A stretch of 64,000 nucleotides of DNA from Puccinia triticina (lineage: Eukaryota > Basidiomycota > Pucciniomycetes > Pucciniales > Pucciniaceae), in assembly GCF_026914185.1 (NCBI RefSeq), contig NC_070561.1:1178001-1242000 (forward strand). The letters run 5' to 3'. Position numbers and translations under genes: made by a program. The notes under the pieces were generated by a model. It saw nothing but the letters and a program-made list of their open reading frames with translations, was not told where the DNA came from and did not search any database. Positions 10,421 to 19,870 of the stretch are shown one piece after another. How positions within the stretch are numbered: the stretch's first letter is position 1; each line of letters opens with the position of its first letter.

Positions 10421-10906
10421 TGTAATGACTAGATTACTACGATGAAGGGTCGGACAGGCCAGAAAGGATTTCTTTCACGAATATCTACAGACGAGCTAAT
10501 GACAACGACAGGCACACTTCAGACAGATAAAGGAAAGATTTTGTTGAAACTTCTCTTAAAAGATGGTTTGATATGATAATGTTTGTATTTGCGCTGATGC
10601 TAATGATACGAAAAGAACAAAAATATTACGATGGGGAAATGTACAATCATAAAGAGACTTCTTTTATATCCCTTTACAAAAGTAAATGCGCGCTTGTTTT
10701 CGGATCTTAGTCCTACAGTCAACTGATAAGAGGAAACTCGTATTTCCTATTCTCGAGGTTAGCCGTATCGGGTGTCGGAAATCCAACGGTAACCTGAAAA
10801 CTTTAACAGACTAATTAAGTTAGTTTTATGCGTAAATACGCGTATCCTTCTTAGTCAACCTTAGTAATCTTCCCTTAGTTATAACACGTAATTTCCGATT
10901 CTCACA
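10421..10906 (-). repeat. 5' LTR of element A
   Basis: 486 bp, mate of 5118-5603. It contains the promoter (TATA at 10661-10668) and, about 36 bp downstream, the putative RNA 5' end ATCGTAATATTTT at 10632. Confidence 0.95.
10661..10668 (-). promoter_or_regulatory. TATA box of element A LTR promoter
   Basis: Minus strand TATAAAAG within GGGATATAAAAGAAG. It lies about 36 nt upstream of the sequence ATCGTAATATTTT, which self-priming would require to be the RNA 5' end. Spacing and motif therefore agree. Confidence 0.65.
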
Positions 10907-10922
10907 CTTTACTCCTATGAGA

Positions 10923-11255
10923 TGCGCTGATGCTAATGATACGAAAAGAACAAAAATATTACGATGGGGAAATGTACAATCATAAAGAGACTTCTTTTAT
11001 ATCCCTTTACAAAAGTAAATGCGCGCTTGTTTTCGGATCTTAGTCCTACAGTCAACTGATAAGAGGAAACTCGTATTTCCTATTCTCGAGGTTAGCCGTA
11101 TCGGGTGTCGGAAATCCAACGGTAACCTGAAAACTTTAACAGACTAATTAAGTTAGTTTTATGCGTAAATACGCGTATCCTTCTTAGTCAACCTTAGTAA
11201 TCTTCCCTTAGTTATAACACGTAATTTCCGATTCTCACACTTTACTCCTATGAGA
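10923..11255 (-). repeat. 333-bp tandem duplication of LTR end plus flanking DNA
   Basis: The segment 10590-10922 (the part of the LTR from TGCGCTGATG, the TSD CTTTA and CTCCTATGAGA flank) is repeated exactly at 10923-11255. Because the copy includes host flank, the duplication happened after element A had inserted. No differences were noticed, so it is recent. Confidence 0.9.
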
Positions 11256-11310
11256 TCTGTACTTTCTGTCTGTCTCTTCCAGCTTTTCTGTTACCAACAC
11301 ATCCTCTTCC

Positions 11311-12081
11311 TTGAATGCGCTGCGTAGCCAGATGAGCAATACCATGCATTCTTGCAACAGTCCCTCGTCTGACTTGGCTACAAAAGACATGAGCAAATCT
11401 CTCCCAAGCCCTCGTGATACTCGTCACCAAGACATAATTGTGGAAGTGGATGAAGATGCCGACAATTCTTATGAATTCTTAGAGCAAGAAGAAGCACAAG
11501 GGCTTGCGTTCGAAACACCCAACCGAAAACGTAAAAGACTCTTACATCACAGCGATTTGATTCATTTCCGCAGACCTGGTCTCGCGGCCATCGACCTAGC
11601 GGCCAGCAAACTGGTTGATTTACATCCAAGCCAATCCCAGCCCAAGCCCAAAACTAAGGTGATGCAGAAGCTTGGCTTGTCTCGGGGTCATCACAAGCGT
11701 CACCCAGCAGAGCACGCCCAAAGCCTCACGGATGTCGAAGACAACGAAGAATCACCGACCAAGAAGATTCAAGTTCTTCAGAGCGAAATTAATCGACTTC
11801 GCCAGGAACTTGAAAACGAGAAGACGAAATCCGCCCAAAGAAACTCGATGTACATGTCACTTGATCGAGCCGATAGGCGTGCTAGCCAATCCATTGAAAG
11901 TCCCCATGTGACCTTCTCCCCACGTTCCCCATTGTTTGTCTCATCGCCAGTGTCTTCGTCTCGCGCTTCATCCCGCCCCTGCCAGCTGCTCAGCCCGTCC
12001 CAAGGTCTACCAAACAGCAAACGCAACAGTGGAATGACCAAATCACCAGTGGTGGTCAAAAGACCACGAAGAAAAGCTTGA
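11311..12081 (+). CDS. Uncharacterised coiled-coil, Ser-rich protein (possibly 3' exon of a larger gene)
   Basis: An open frame of 256 codons with normal-looking, non-repetitive composition. There is an acidic patch (DIIVEVDEDADNSYEF, about 41-56), a basic cluster NRKRKRLL, a short coiled coil KIQVLQSEINRLRQELENEK (about 152-171), a Ser/Pro-rich tail and a C-terminal basic KRPRRKA that could act as a nuclear signal. I do not recognise the family. A strong acceptor-like tract (TGTCTCTTCCAG, ending at about 11281) lies just upstream, so the annotated Met may be internal to an exon. Element A and its duplicated LTR end sit directly upstream and may have separated the gene from its promoter or 5' exons. 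Confidence 0.5.
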   Translation: MNALRSQMSNTMHSCNSPSSDLATKDMSKSLPSPRDTRHQDIIVEVDEDADNSYEFLEQEEAQGLAFETPNRKRKRLLHHSDLIHFRRPGLAAIDLAASKLVDLHPSQSQPKPKTKVMQKLGLSRGHHKRHPAEHAQSLTDVEDNEESPTKKIQVLQSEINRLRQELENEKTKSAQRNSMYMSLDRADRRASQSIESPHVTFSPRSPLFVSSPVSSSRASSRPCQLLSPSQGLPNSKRNSGMTKSPVVVKRPRRKA

Positions 12082-12644
12082 ACGTTGTCTTGCAGTGGAT
12101 GACCTGCGCCTACATGCAGCAAAAAAAGAGAAAAAAAATCAGCACCTGTCAGAAAGGATAAAATGCTCAACTCACATTGAGTCGAGCTGGTTCCGGGCCA
12201 ATCTGACAAATGCGCCAGAGCTCCGTATCCGAGAGATATCCCGGCGGTGGGTTTTCCCTACAAAAAAGGTCAATCCCGAATCGCGACATTTGATGGTGGT
12301 GGGTGGGGGGATAGACGCTGCTATGCTGTGGCCCGGGTGCACTGGAATCATTGCTGCTGTGGCCAAGATGATCATCGATGACGCCATCATGGCCTTTAAG
12401 GGGTAAAAATCTGAATGAAAGAGACCTGAACAGCCTCAAACCTTGGGGGAAAATACAGGAAAATCCTGCAAATCCGTCCAAGGATTATTCAAAACACAAT
12501 ATCTGATGACGCGCAAGAAGCAAGGCTTTGTGCCAAGCAAATATTTAAGGTTTTAAGTTTAGAGGGCCAGGAACTGTGATGGTTTGAAAAAACCACCCAG
12601 CCAAACTCAAATTCTAGGCTCTGCGAAAGGGGGTGATAGCGCGC
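12082..12644. other. No supported gene
   Basis: Mixed-composition sequence downstream of the coiled-coil ORF. Short ORFs on both strands (for example 12095-12406) overlap each other and have no recognisable features. Confidence 0.4.
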
Positions 12645-12714
12645 AAGTCCCTCCTGCCGAGGGCTATCGGAGGCTTGCTTCGCAAGACCAGACGCCCGCA
12701 GCAGCGAGGGACTT
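12645..12714 (-). repeat. AAGTCCCTC...GAGGGACTT short palindromic repeat, copy 3
   Basis: 70 bp with perfect 9-bp terminal inverted repeats. It is the inverse orientation of the copy at 3361-3429 with about 85-90% identity by eye. The neighbouring TTAAGTTCG is shared, so the repeat family extends beyond the hairpin. Confidence 0.7.
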
Positions 12715-13089
12715 GGGTTAAGTTCGGTTCGAGTGGCTTTGTTAAGCTAGGCTGTGCATTGCATATCCAATCCCATATACACAGATGACATGCTTAAGCA
12801 CGAGTTGCTATTCTCGAGGTGGAGAGCTGAATGAAGCTGTCAATATGTCCGAAACGGAGGGAGCAATATTTCACTCCAGGTCAAACCGTTGTTGTTTGGG
12901 CGCTAGCTGACGAGCTGGAGGTTGGCCATGGACACAGCTTGATTCACCAGGATCTATCCCATCCTTTTGGTAACGCCAGGGATCATCGCGTCGAACGGAG
13001 GCACGATAAGACTGAGCAGATTGAATTGGTCTCCGCGGCCGCCTCTATGGTATTGCTTTCTGCATTAGATCTTTATTTTCACGTGGATT

Positions 13090-13760
13090 GGGCTCCACCA
13101 GGTGTTCAAAGTCGATAGCAGAAACACACGCACATAAACACGGGAGAAAACTCTTCACGCACAATTTTGGCCATCCCTAAGTAGTCATCCTCGCGTGCGC
13201 GCCTGTGAAGCCAGCCGGAAATGTATTTGTACACGGAGATTTCCAGTAGATGTGCTGTACTGAGTGCGTCCGAGGACTGTGAGGACGTATGATAATCGGG
13301 GCCATCTGGAGGGAAGTAAGAAAATTGGCATTGAGCACTGCCTCGGAATGGCCTACCACGTCACTGGGCTTTAAGATGATTGATGGCTTACCAGTTTAAG
13401 CCGGGCGGCATTGAGGACCAACTGGCCACGGCAGAGAACCATTGATATCCACTTATTGCTTACTTAATTCAGCCAGCAGGATCGATGCTCGTAGAAGCTC
13501 GTTGACTCTACTTTTTTGGACTGGCGGTCGATATAGCCGAACATAAGGTCCTCCTGCTTGTCCTTTCCCTTGACCTCGATCGTCTTCCGGAGGCCTTTTT
13601 TGAGTTCAGCTTGCGTTATTCAACCCTTGCTCTGGCTTCGACATCTCACAAGTAAGGTTGAGCCGTTTGGTATTCCTCTATATATCGGCTGGAAATCTTC
13701 TTCTAACTGCCTCTTCTCTCGCTCGTTCTCTTCCCTTATGTTCTGCTCAGATTGGTGATG
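13090..13760 (-). pseudogene. Exon-like fragments of an unrecognised minus-strand gene
   Basis: Several minus-strand segments look like coding exons joined by GT-AG introns. One encodes ENERERRQLEEDFQPIYRG (about 13640-13740), one encodes KGKDKQEDLMFGYIDRQSKK (about 13500-13580), one encodes MVLCRGQLVLNAARLKL (about 13395-13450, followed by GTAAGC), and one after a CTCCAG acceptor encodes HLLEISVYKYISGWLHRRAR (about 13105-13310). The frames do not join cleanly by eye and I found no start. I cannot name the family. It could be a real multi-exon gene or a decayed one. Confidence 0.3.
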
Positions 13761-14345
13761 ATAGGCCCAACCAAAAAGGCTGACATGACTGGTACAACAA
13801 CCTCGAGCATCTACCTTGTCCCACCGCGCCAGACCCTCCTATGATGTGCATAGCCAAAGTAACATCAAGATAATCCTGAAGTTCGAACAGGTTGATCTGT
13901 ATCCGCGTCACACACACGAGAGAGCCTGTGAAAGGCAGAGAAAAAGCGGACCGCTGGAGAAAGGAACAGGATGAACACAGTGACACGCAAGAAACGAGGG
14001 CAGTTCATGTCGAGAAACGAGGGCAGTGCATGTCGGATGGCGGATGTAGCGTCTGACAAAGCGCACAAAGCGCGCTTGTTTGAGAGGCCCTGGTGATGGC
14101 AAGGCCAAGAAACTGTATATATCAATGCTGTATTGGAGATAATCTTTTGCCACCTGCCGTGATTGTTTGATGGCGAGATAAGAATGTAACTCGTATTCTT
14201 CAGAAAACAATTCAAGCAAGCCGTTGGAAAAATCAAATTACATTTTTTTTTTGCGATGGGAGAGCGATTCAGCGAGCAGAAAACGTATGAAAATAAAAGA
14301 TATATCACTGTCGGGAATGTTTTGAATATTTTTTTGGTTATGGTT
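13761..14345. other. Intergenic, nothing supported
   Basis: Presumably the 3' flank of the minus-strand gene at 14346-15724. The ORFs here (13747-13986, 13865-14386) run in mutually overlapping frames and lack recognisable features. Confidence 0.4.
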
Positions 14346-15724
14346 TTATGTAAATTGGCCGGAATCTTGATAAGCTTGGCTAGCATCTAGAACGTTGTTG
14401 ATTGCTAGAGTGAATTGTGTGTTCCAAGTGGCGAACCAGTTCTTGAAGTAATTCTGAACCGGATTACCGTCGGTGTCCGGGATGATCGGAACAAAGTGAA
14501 GCAGGATAAGGAGGAAAGAAGATTCAAAACAAGATTCGATTTCCTTGAGTTTCTTCGTGACCACTTCATTGGTGTCTTCTTCGTCATATTCGTCGGCTTT
14601 GCATAAGATCTCCAATATATCTGCGAGTTTACATCCAATGTCTCCCGCCACTCCTCCGATAATTTCTAGTTGATAGGAGCACAACGTTGTAAAAAGTGGT
14701 AGGCGTTTTCTGTTCATTCCCCGTTCTGATAATTTGTTGAAAAAAAGCCTTGTGAGTTTGATGAGCGGTACAACAGTCTTGGCCAGCTCGACGGCTGGTT
14801 CACTGAGTCTGAGAGGTCTTCTCCTAGATAGAGGCGTATTTTGTTCCAAGACAATTGTGGGATCCATCATAGCCAAAATTACTTCCAGTTGTTCATCGAA
14901 ACCACGTATCTCGTTTGGCCAAAACGCTTGAACAAGATCAAACTCAGACCCTCTCAGCCAATAAATAGACTTGTCAATCCACTCGAATAACTCATTTGTC
15001 TGGCCAATCAAACTTTCTCTGGTACCAGCTACATCAATCTTGCCTTTGTATTTTTTGGTTGAGAGCTTCAGTTGTTGAATGAGTGCACATGAATCCTGCG
15101 AAACGAATTGTAACTGGTCGAGAAGAAATGTTGTGAGATAAAACGGGAGGCCGCTTGTCCTGTAGGGCTTGAGATCTTTGAGATGCTGGTCATTTATTCG
15201 GGGAGTGTAGCGCGGAAATGGTCGTGTAGAGATGACATCAGTCGCAGATGAGATTTGATCCAAGGTGCGCCTGATGTCTGATTGGATCTGTAAGATGAGC
15301 TGAAATTTTGCGGCCGGTTCATCCCGCAAGTCAGATGGGTTGGTTGCCCGCAATAGAATGGTGAATTGATGTCGGAGTTGAGGTAACAGGGTTGAATGTA
15401 GTTGGAGATGTAAGGCTCTTTTCTCCTCAGTTTTGGCGATGGAGAGAGTGGTTTCGGAAGACATGGTTGAGTCATCTGTTTCGGGGGAGGTAGTTGATTT
15501 ATGTCGATTCTCGAGATCGTTGCAGAAAGCTTCATAGCGGTCAGCCAACTTGCTGAGTTTCTTGACAACCAAATCTACAATGCACAGGGACAAGAGTGTG
15601 GCGTTAGTTAGATGCCTTTCAATCAAAACCAGACGAGAAAAGATAGATGCCTAGGATGCCTACCGCCCTGTTGTCGAAGTTTTTCCCTTTCTGATTCTGA
15701 ATCTTTGGTGGTCAAGTCGAGCAT
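14346..15724 (-). CDS. Two-exon hypothetical protein (429 aa), probable rust paralogous family
   Basis: Exon 1 is 15664-15724 (ATG at 15724, MLDLTTKDSESEREKLRQQG). Exon 2 is 14346-15574. They are separated by an 89-bp intron (15575-15663) with GTAGGC donor and TTGTAG acceptor. The junction codon G|AT joins the frames, giving ...QQGDLVVKKLSKLADRYEAF. The raw ORF start at 15626 lies within the intron and is wrong. The protein is largely helical and Leu-rich. Features include HLQLHSTLLPQLRHQFTILL (about 75), a repeated L-L-I-Q-I-Q-type region, and an acidic patch ADEYDEEDTNEV (about 345). There is no signal peptide, TM segment or known catalytic motif. From memory it resembles large families of unknown function in Puccinia. 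That link is recollection, not shown here. Confidence 0.75.
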
Positions 15725-16596
15725 TTTGTCCGGTCTTGAGCGCCGGAGCCCTCTCCCGGTCTGGTGATGAAGTTTTTCAGCTCGGTCCGACCCGACGCTT
15801 GTCCGTGGGTTGCCCCTCGGATATCCATTGGGCTAGCCTAATACATAAGCCTCGCGAACGGAGGGTCCGGGGCACCCCCGCCCGGAGGGCTCCCCGCACA
15901 CGCCGGGGGTACTTCTTACCGCGCGAGGTGGTTAATGTGGTCCGTTCCTCTGCCAGTGGATCCCACCGAGGAGCCAATCTGTTGTGGGGCACACAAAGGG
16001 CCCATGTGGAGCCGATCAGTAGACAAATGGTGGGGCCGCCAGACGCCCGAACCTCTTGTCTTGTCAAGGAGACCTCGCTGTGCCCACAGAAAGCCCATGA
16101 AGGCTTCCGTGGGTTCCTCGCGGTGATTCAATACACCACGGGGCGGGTTTCTGCGAGAACAGGCCTATGTAATGCTCATAGCGAAATTTAGACGAAATTT
16201 TGTATTGATCATAATGTGCACGCGTTTTTAGAGCCGGGAGATTGAAGAACCCTTTGCACAAGTTTTTTTCCGCTGTCATATTGGTAGGTCATCGTTCTGT
16301 GGCTCATCTGAACATTCTTTCGATTTCCTCACATTTGTGTACTCAGCGGAGGATTTTCGCAGCCATTAAGGCTTGGCGCGACTCTTAGCTGTCAGCCGGG
16401 TGTGCTTGTGCAGACTTGGCGGGGGAGGGCGTCACCCGCATATAACCAGCACAGCACCCTTTCGGTTTCCCCACCCAACACAGCACACCGCAACACCCAG
16501 CAAGCCTCTTCGAACTCCGTAAGAAAAGACCCCAGCTCATCTTCCTACCATCCCCGTCCGCTGACCAGCCTCCTCATCCACAGGATCAACAACAAC
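15725..16596. other. GC-rich upstream region between divergent genes
   Basis: Contains a GC-rich block (15840-15930) with loose similarity to the AAGTCCCTC palindromic family (CTCGCGAACGGAGG, CCCCGGCGTGTGCGGGG). At 16441-16446 there is a TATAAC element about 150 bp before the start of the small secreted peptide, followed by a C/A-rich leader. No other gene is supported. Confidence 0.4.
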
Positions 16597-16764
16597 ATGC
16601 TCAGCTCCCCGGCAATCGGCAACCCCCTCGTGATCCTCTGCCTCATCTTCCTGGCCACTCAACTCGCCCGAGCGACGGCCGTCGGCCACGAGCTGACCCA
16701 AAAGGCTGCATACCCCATCGGTGCCCGCCGACGCTGTTCTCGTGAACACCGGTGCAGAAACTAG
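16597..16764 (+). CDS. Small predicted secreted peptide (55 aa)
   Basis: The ATG at 16597 in context CAACAACATG was chosen over the upstream in-frame Met (16402) because it opens directly onto a signal peptide. A short N-region is followed by NPLVILCLIFLATQLARA, with probable cleavage after ARA (about residue 28). That leaves a mature peptide of about 27 residues that is basic (GARRRCSREHRCRN) with two cysteines. A TATAAC motif about 150 bp upstream and a CA-rich leader look like a real promoter and 5' UTR. Short secreted Cys-containing peptides are typical of rust effector candidates, but function is unknown. A downstream intron cannot be excluded. Confidence 0.45.
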   Translation: MLSSPAIGNPLVILCLIFLATQLARATAVGHELTQKAAYPIGARRRCSREHRCRN

Positions 16765-17309
16765 CCAGCACCGACCGCCAAATTGAGCGCCACCCATCGA
16801 CACGTTGGATCATTTCAGCTTCCATCATATCCTACATTCCCAGACTCAGCCCCGCTCAGTACATAATCATAGTGTTTCCAACCAACCAGAATACTCTCTG
16901 CAGATGGCCTTGATCTTATTGCCTATGATGCATGTATACCAACTTGTTAGCGATCGTCATAAAGAACTTGTTAAACATTTACCCCCTCAAATCGTTTTAG
17001 CTGTATAAATTTTGGTATATGATTTTCAACCTCTGTACTTGGATTGGCTCCACAGTAACACTCTTCCCAATCAGTAACAAGGAGAATATAGTGCATCACG
17101 ATGTCCAGCAGAGTGGGGCCATGGGGGATGCGTCCTGCATTTCAACTGGCCTCCTCAAGTCCTGCAAGGGCATAATTTGAAGGTGGAAAAGTGATGAGCC
17201 ACCGCCACCATCACCCCCTCCGCCATCTACCAAGCTAGCCTAATTACCACCTCCTCCTCCTCCCGCAGCAGAACTCAAGAGTCCCCAGGCCTAATCGGCT
17301 CTTCTGACG
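16765..17309. other. No gene seen
   Basis: Unremarkable sequence with a Pro-codon-rich stretch (about 17250-17270) that is in frame with the pseudogene downstream but interrupted by a TAA at 17292. Confidence 0.4.
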
Positions 17310-18146
17310 GCCCGGCCTAAGCTGTCCTACAACCCCGAATATGAAGACCGGCTCAGGTCTCCTGCAAGCAGCTCAGGGAGAACGCTGGACTCAAGAGAAG
17401 AGCTGAGAAGAGACTATGAGATGGAGCACGAATGAGACAGGGAACGGGATCGGACTAGATACCTGGACGAGCGAGACAGACTGCGCGAACGGGATCGCTT
17501 GCGGGATCGGGATAGAGATCGAGACAGGCACAGGGGACGGGACAGAGAAAGAGATCGAGAACGGTACCGGGGTGATCGGGAACGAGAAAGAGAACGAGAA
17601 CAACGAGAACAAGAACGAGATCGAGAGCGGCTGCGAGACAGAGAGAAGGAAAGAGATAGGGATCACAGCTTCAGGGACAGGGAGAGAGAACGAGATCGAA
17701 TGGACAGACGGCGCGAGGATAGAATCCATCGAGACCGGGAACAAGACAGAGAGCGAGGCCGGGAACGGGAACGACTGCGAGCAAGTGATCGGGAAGGAGA
17801 GACTAGAGAGGAACTGGGATCGCCGAGCTCGATCGCGGCCACGGCCGACTGCCACCCTTCCCGCCCCCCCACCACTACCACCACCTTGCTACTTCGGAGT
17901 ATGCAGACTCGATATCGGGAGCGAGTCAGGCCGAGAGGTCACTGTCGGAGCCCACCGAGACTCGGCCCGCCTCCAGCCGACCTCCGCCGTCCCCCACCCC
18001 CCCTCGGCCCGCCAAGTGGGTATGTCTATGGACGCAGGCATAGTCGGCATACACGCGATACACACCAGCACGAATACGAGCGGAGCCGTGGAATGGCGTC
18101 CATGAATCGGCGTCACTTCGACAGATATCGAGCTACGTCGGGCTAG
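17310..18146 (+). pseudogene. Arg-Asp/Arg-Glu repeat protein fragment
   Basis: One frame runs from ARPKLSYNPEYEDRLRS (17310) through a long RD/RE/ER dipeptide region (about 17440-17800) into a Pro-rich part and ends SMNRRHFDRYRATSG before TAG at 18146. It is broken by an in-frame TGA at about 17430 (EMEHE*DRERD) and a TAA at 17292. The longest uninterrupted piece is 17499-18146 (215 aa). Such RD/RE tracts are typical of splicing-related and other RNA-binding proteins, but no RRM or other domain is visible. It could be a decayed host gene or an alternative reading of an intron-containing gene. Confidence 0.45.
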
Positions 18147-18770
18147 TCTACGCAACAATGATCACGACCGTCGAAGGGGAGATGAGCGGCACAGCGCAGG
18201 CCGTCAGTATTTCTGAGCTGCTTCTCACTCTTGCTTTACTGATTATATTCTCTGCATATCTTATACACAGCTCTGCCGCGTTGCTCACCCCAATGACCAG
18301 GGCGCAGGATTTAAATACAGCCTCCACCACCGCCGCCCGGTCTGATCTTCCTGATCCCGTTCTCCAATCAGTCGTCAGTTCTTACCTCCCTCTCCTCCTG
18401 GTCGCTCGCTTCGCCGCCTTATAGCGGGGTGGGCTTTAGGCTAAGCGTGTGAGATTACGGACCTAGTCCCGCAGCAACCGTCAAGGAAGCTAGCGCGGTT
18501 CCCAGACCAAAACCCGCAGCAACCCTTGAAGGAAGCTGGCGCGGCTAGAACCAAACCCAAACCCAGCTGCACAAAGAGGTAAGCCCCCTCTAGCAGTCCA
18601 GAACCAAAACCCTAACCCAATCTCTAAGCTGACAAGCTCCGCTTGATCACCTGCAGATACGGAAACCGTAACGGCAACCGCACTGGGCAAAGGAAGAATA
18701 AGCTCAGCATCCGAGTACGTGCTCGAGGAGAGATAGAGTTAGAGATTGGCCAAGCTGACCAACTTCATTC
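18147..18770. other. No gene seen
   Basis: Contains a short direct repeat of about 45 bp (GCAACCSTYRAGGAAGCT... around 18475-18545) and no supported coding sequence. Confidence 0.4.
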
Positions 18771-19037
18771 AGGACCCCGGAAGGGGTCTTTCAGGCCGCC
18801 TTATGTACGTATCCAAACGTTACAGCCCCTACCTACAGCTACCCTGGCTCAATGCATCAACAAAAATATGTGTAGTGACACCTTTAAACCCATATTAATC
18901 CTGTACAGGGGTTTAAAAAGCAAAAGTGGTGATGGCAGAATAGATAAATTCAAATAACTCATTGTGTACACATATCTTTTTTTAAAGTTTGGCTGGAGCC
19001 TACATAAGGCGGCTTGAAAGACCCCTTCTGGGGTCCT
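18771..19037. mobile_element. 267-bp hAT-type MITE
   Basis: About 38-bp terminal inverted repeats start AGGACCCCGGAAGGGGTCTT and carry GCCGCCTTATGTA internally. The element is flanked by a perfect 8-bp target duplication CTTCATTC (18763-18770 and 19038-19045). An 8-bp TSD is the hallmark of hAT-superfamily transposition. There is no coding capacity. Confidence 0.85.
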
Positions 19038-19654
19038 CTTCATTCTTGTAGATCCCTCCCACACCGGATTGGCAATCAGACCCCAGCTGCACTACTTGAT
19101 AGGATCTTGGCCAGCACCGCAACCGGTGAGTAGTCCACTCCCTGAGACCCAGGACAGGATAGACAACAGATAGCTGACTTGACCCAAACTATGTTTGCCA
19201 AGCAGATCAAGAAACAGCACACCCGTACAGACAGGATAAGACCAGATTACTCCGTTAACTGGCTCCTGCGTTGGTAAGCTCAGAAATCACACCTAGACTA
19301 GAAACAGAGAGTGAGACAAGTATCTAACAAAGGCAAATCATATAGACCCGCTCTTGACTCACCTCATAACTCATCCCAAACCCAGACAAAGCAACCCAGA
19401 GCAATCAAACCTAAAGCAAAGCACCCACTTGTGCTGCTTTCAGGTAAATCTCTCAAACATAATTCTTTTTCTTATCTTAATGATACATGTAAATACAAGT
19501 TGTTAAGATAAGGAAACAATTTCAGTTGCTCCAAACTTTTCAAAGCGGGACTGGTGCACAAGCTGTGAAAGCTAAGTAACAGGCACAAAATGACAGAAAA
19601 GGAAGCACAAATGGTACATTGATGGTGACCGGACCGCTAAGGGTAGGTCGCCTA

Positions 19655-19870
19655 CACCAGGAAAAATTAATTGTCACCAGACATCAGGTGACATCAAGCA
19701 ACAATGGCTGTCACTTTTTTCCAGCTCTGGCACTACCACAACTAGGCTACAATGGCCCCTTTGTTTCCTACAGGGGGCTGTACATGCGGCCCACTGTGCA
19801 ACTGGTGGGTAGCTCAGTGGACTTAGGCTGATGTCACCTGTAGTACAGTGACAATTTATTTCCCCTGGTG
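19655..19870. mobile_element. Probable small TIR element
   Basis: Imperfect inverted repeats of about 40 bp: CACCAGGAAAAATTAATTGT (19655 on) versus the inverse of 19830-19870, both continuing to CAGGTGACATCA. TSD not identified. No ORF. Confidence 0.45.

Larger units (their letters stand above)
5118..10906 (-). mobile_element. Ty3/gypsy element A (chromovirus), full length
   Basis: Two 486-bp LTRs (5118-5603 and 10421-10906) starting TGTAATGACT and ending TTCTCACA on the plus strand, with one mismatch seen. They are flanked by a perfect 5-bp target duplication CTTTA (5113-5117 and 10907-10911). The coding strand is minus, so 10421-10906 is the 5' LTR. The 5.79-kb element carries gag and a pol polyprotein with protease, RT, RNase H, integrase and a C-terminal chromodomain. 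The near-identical LTRs indicate recent insertion. A frame break in gag (near 9855) suggests this copy may not be autonomous. Confidence 0.95.
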
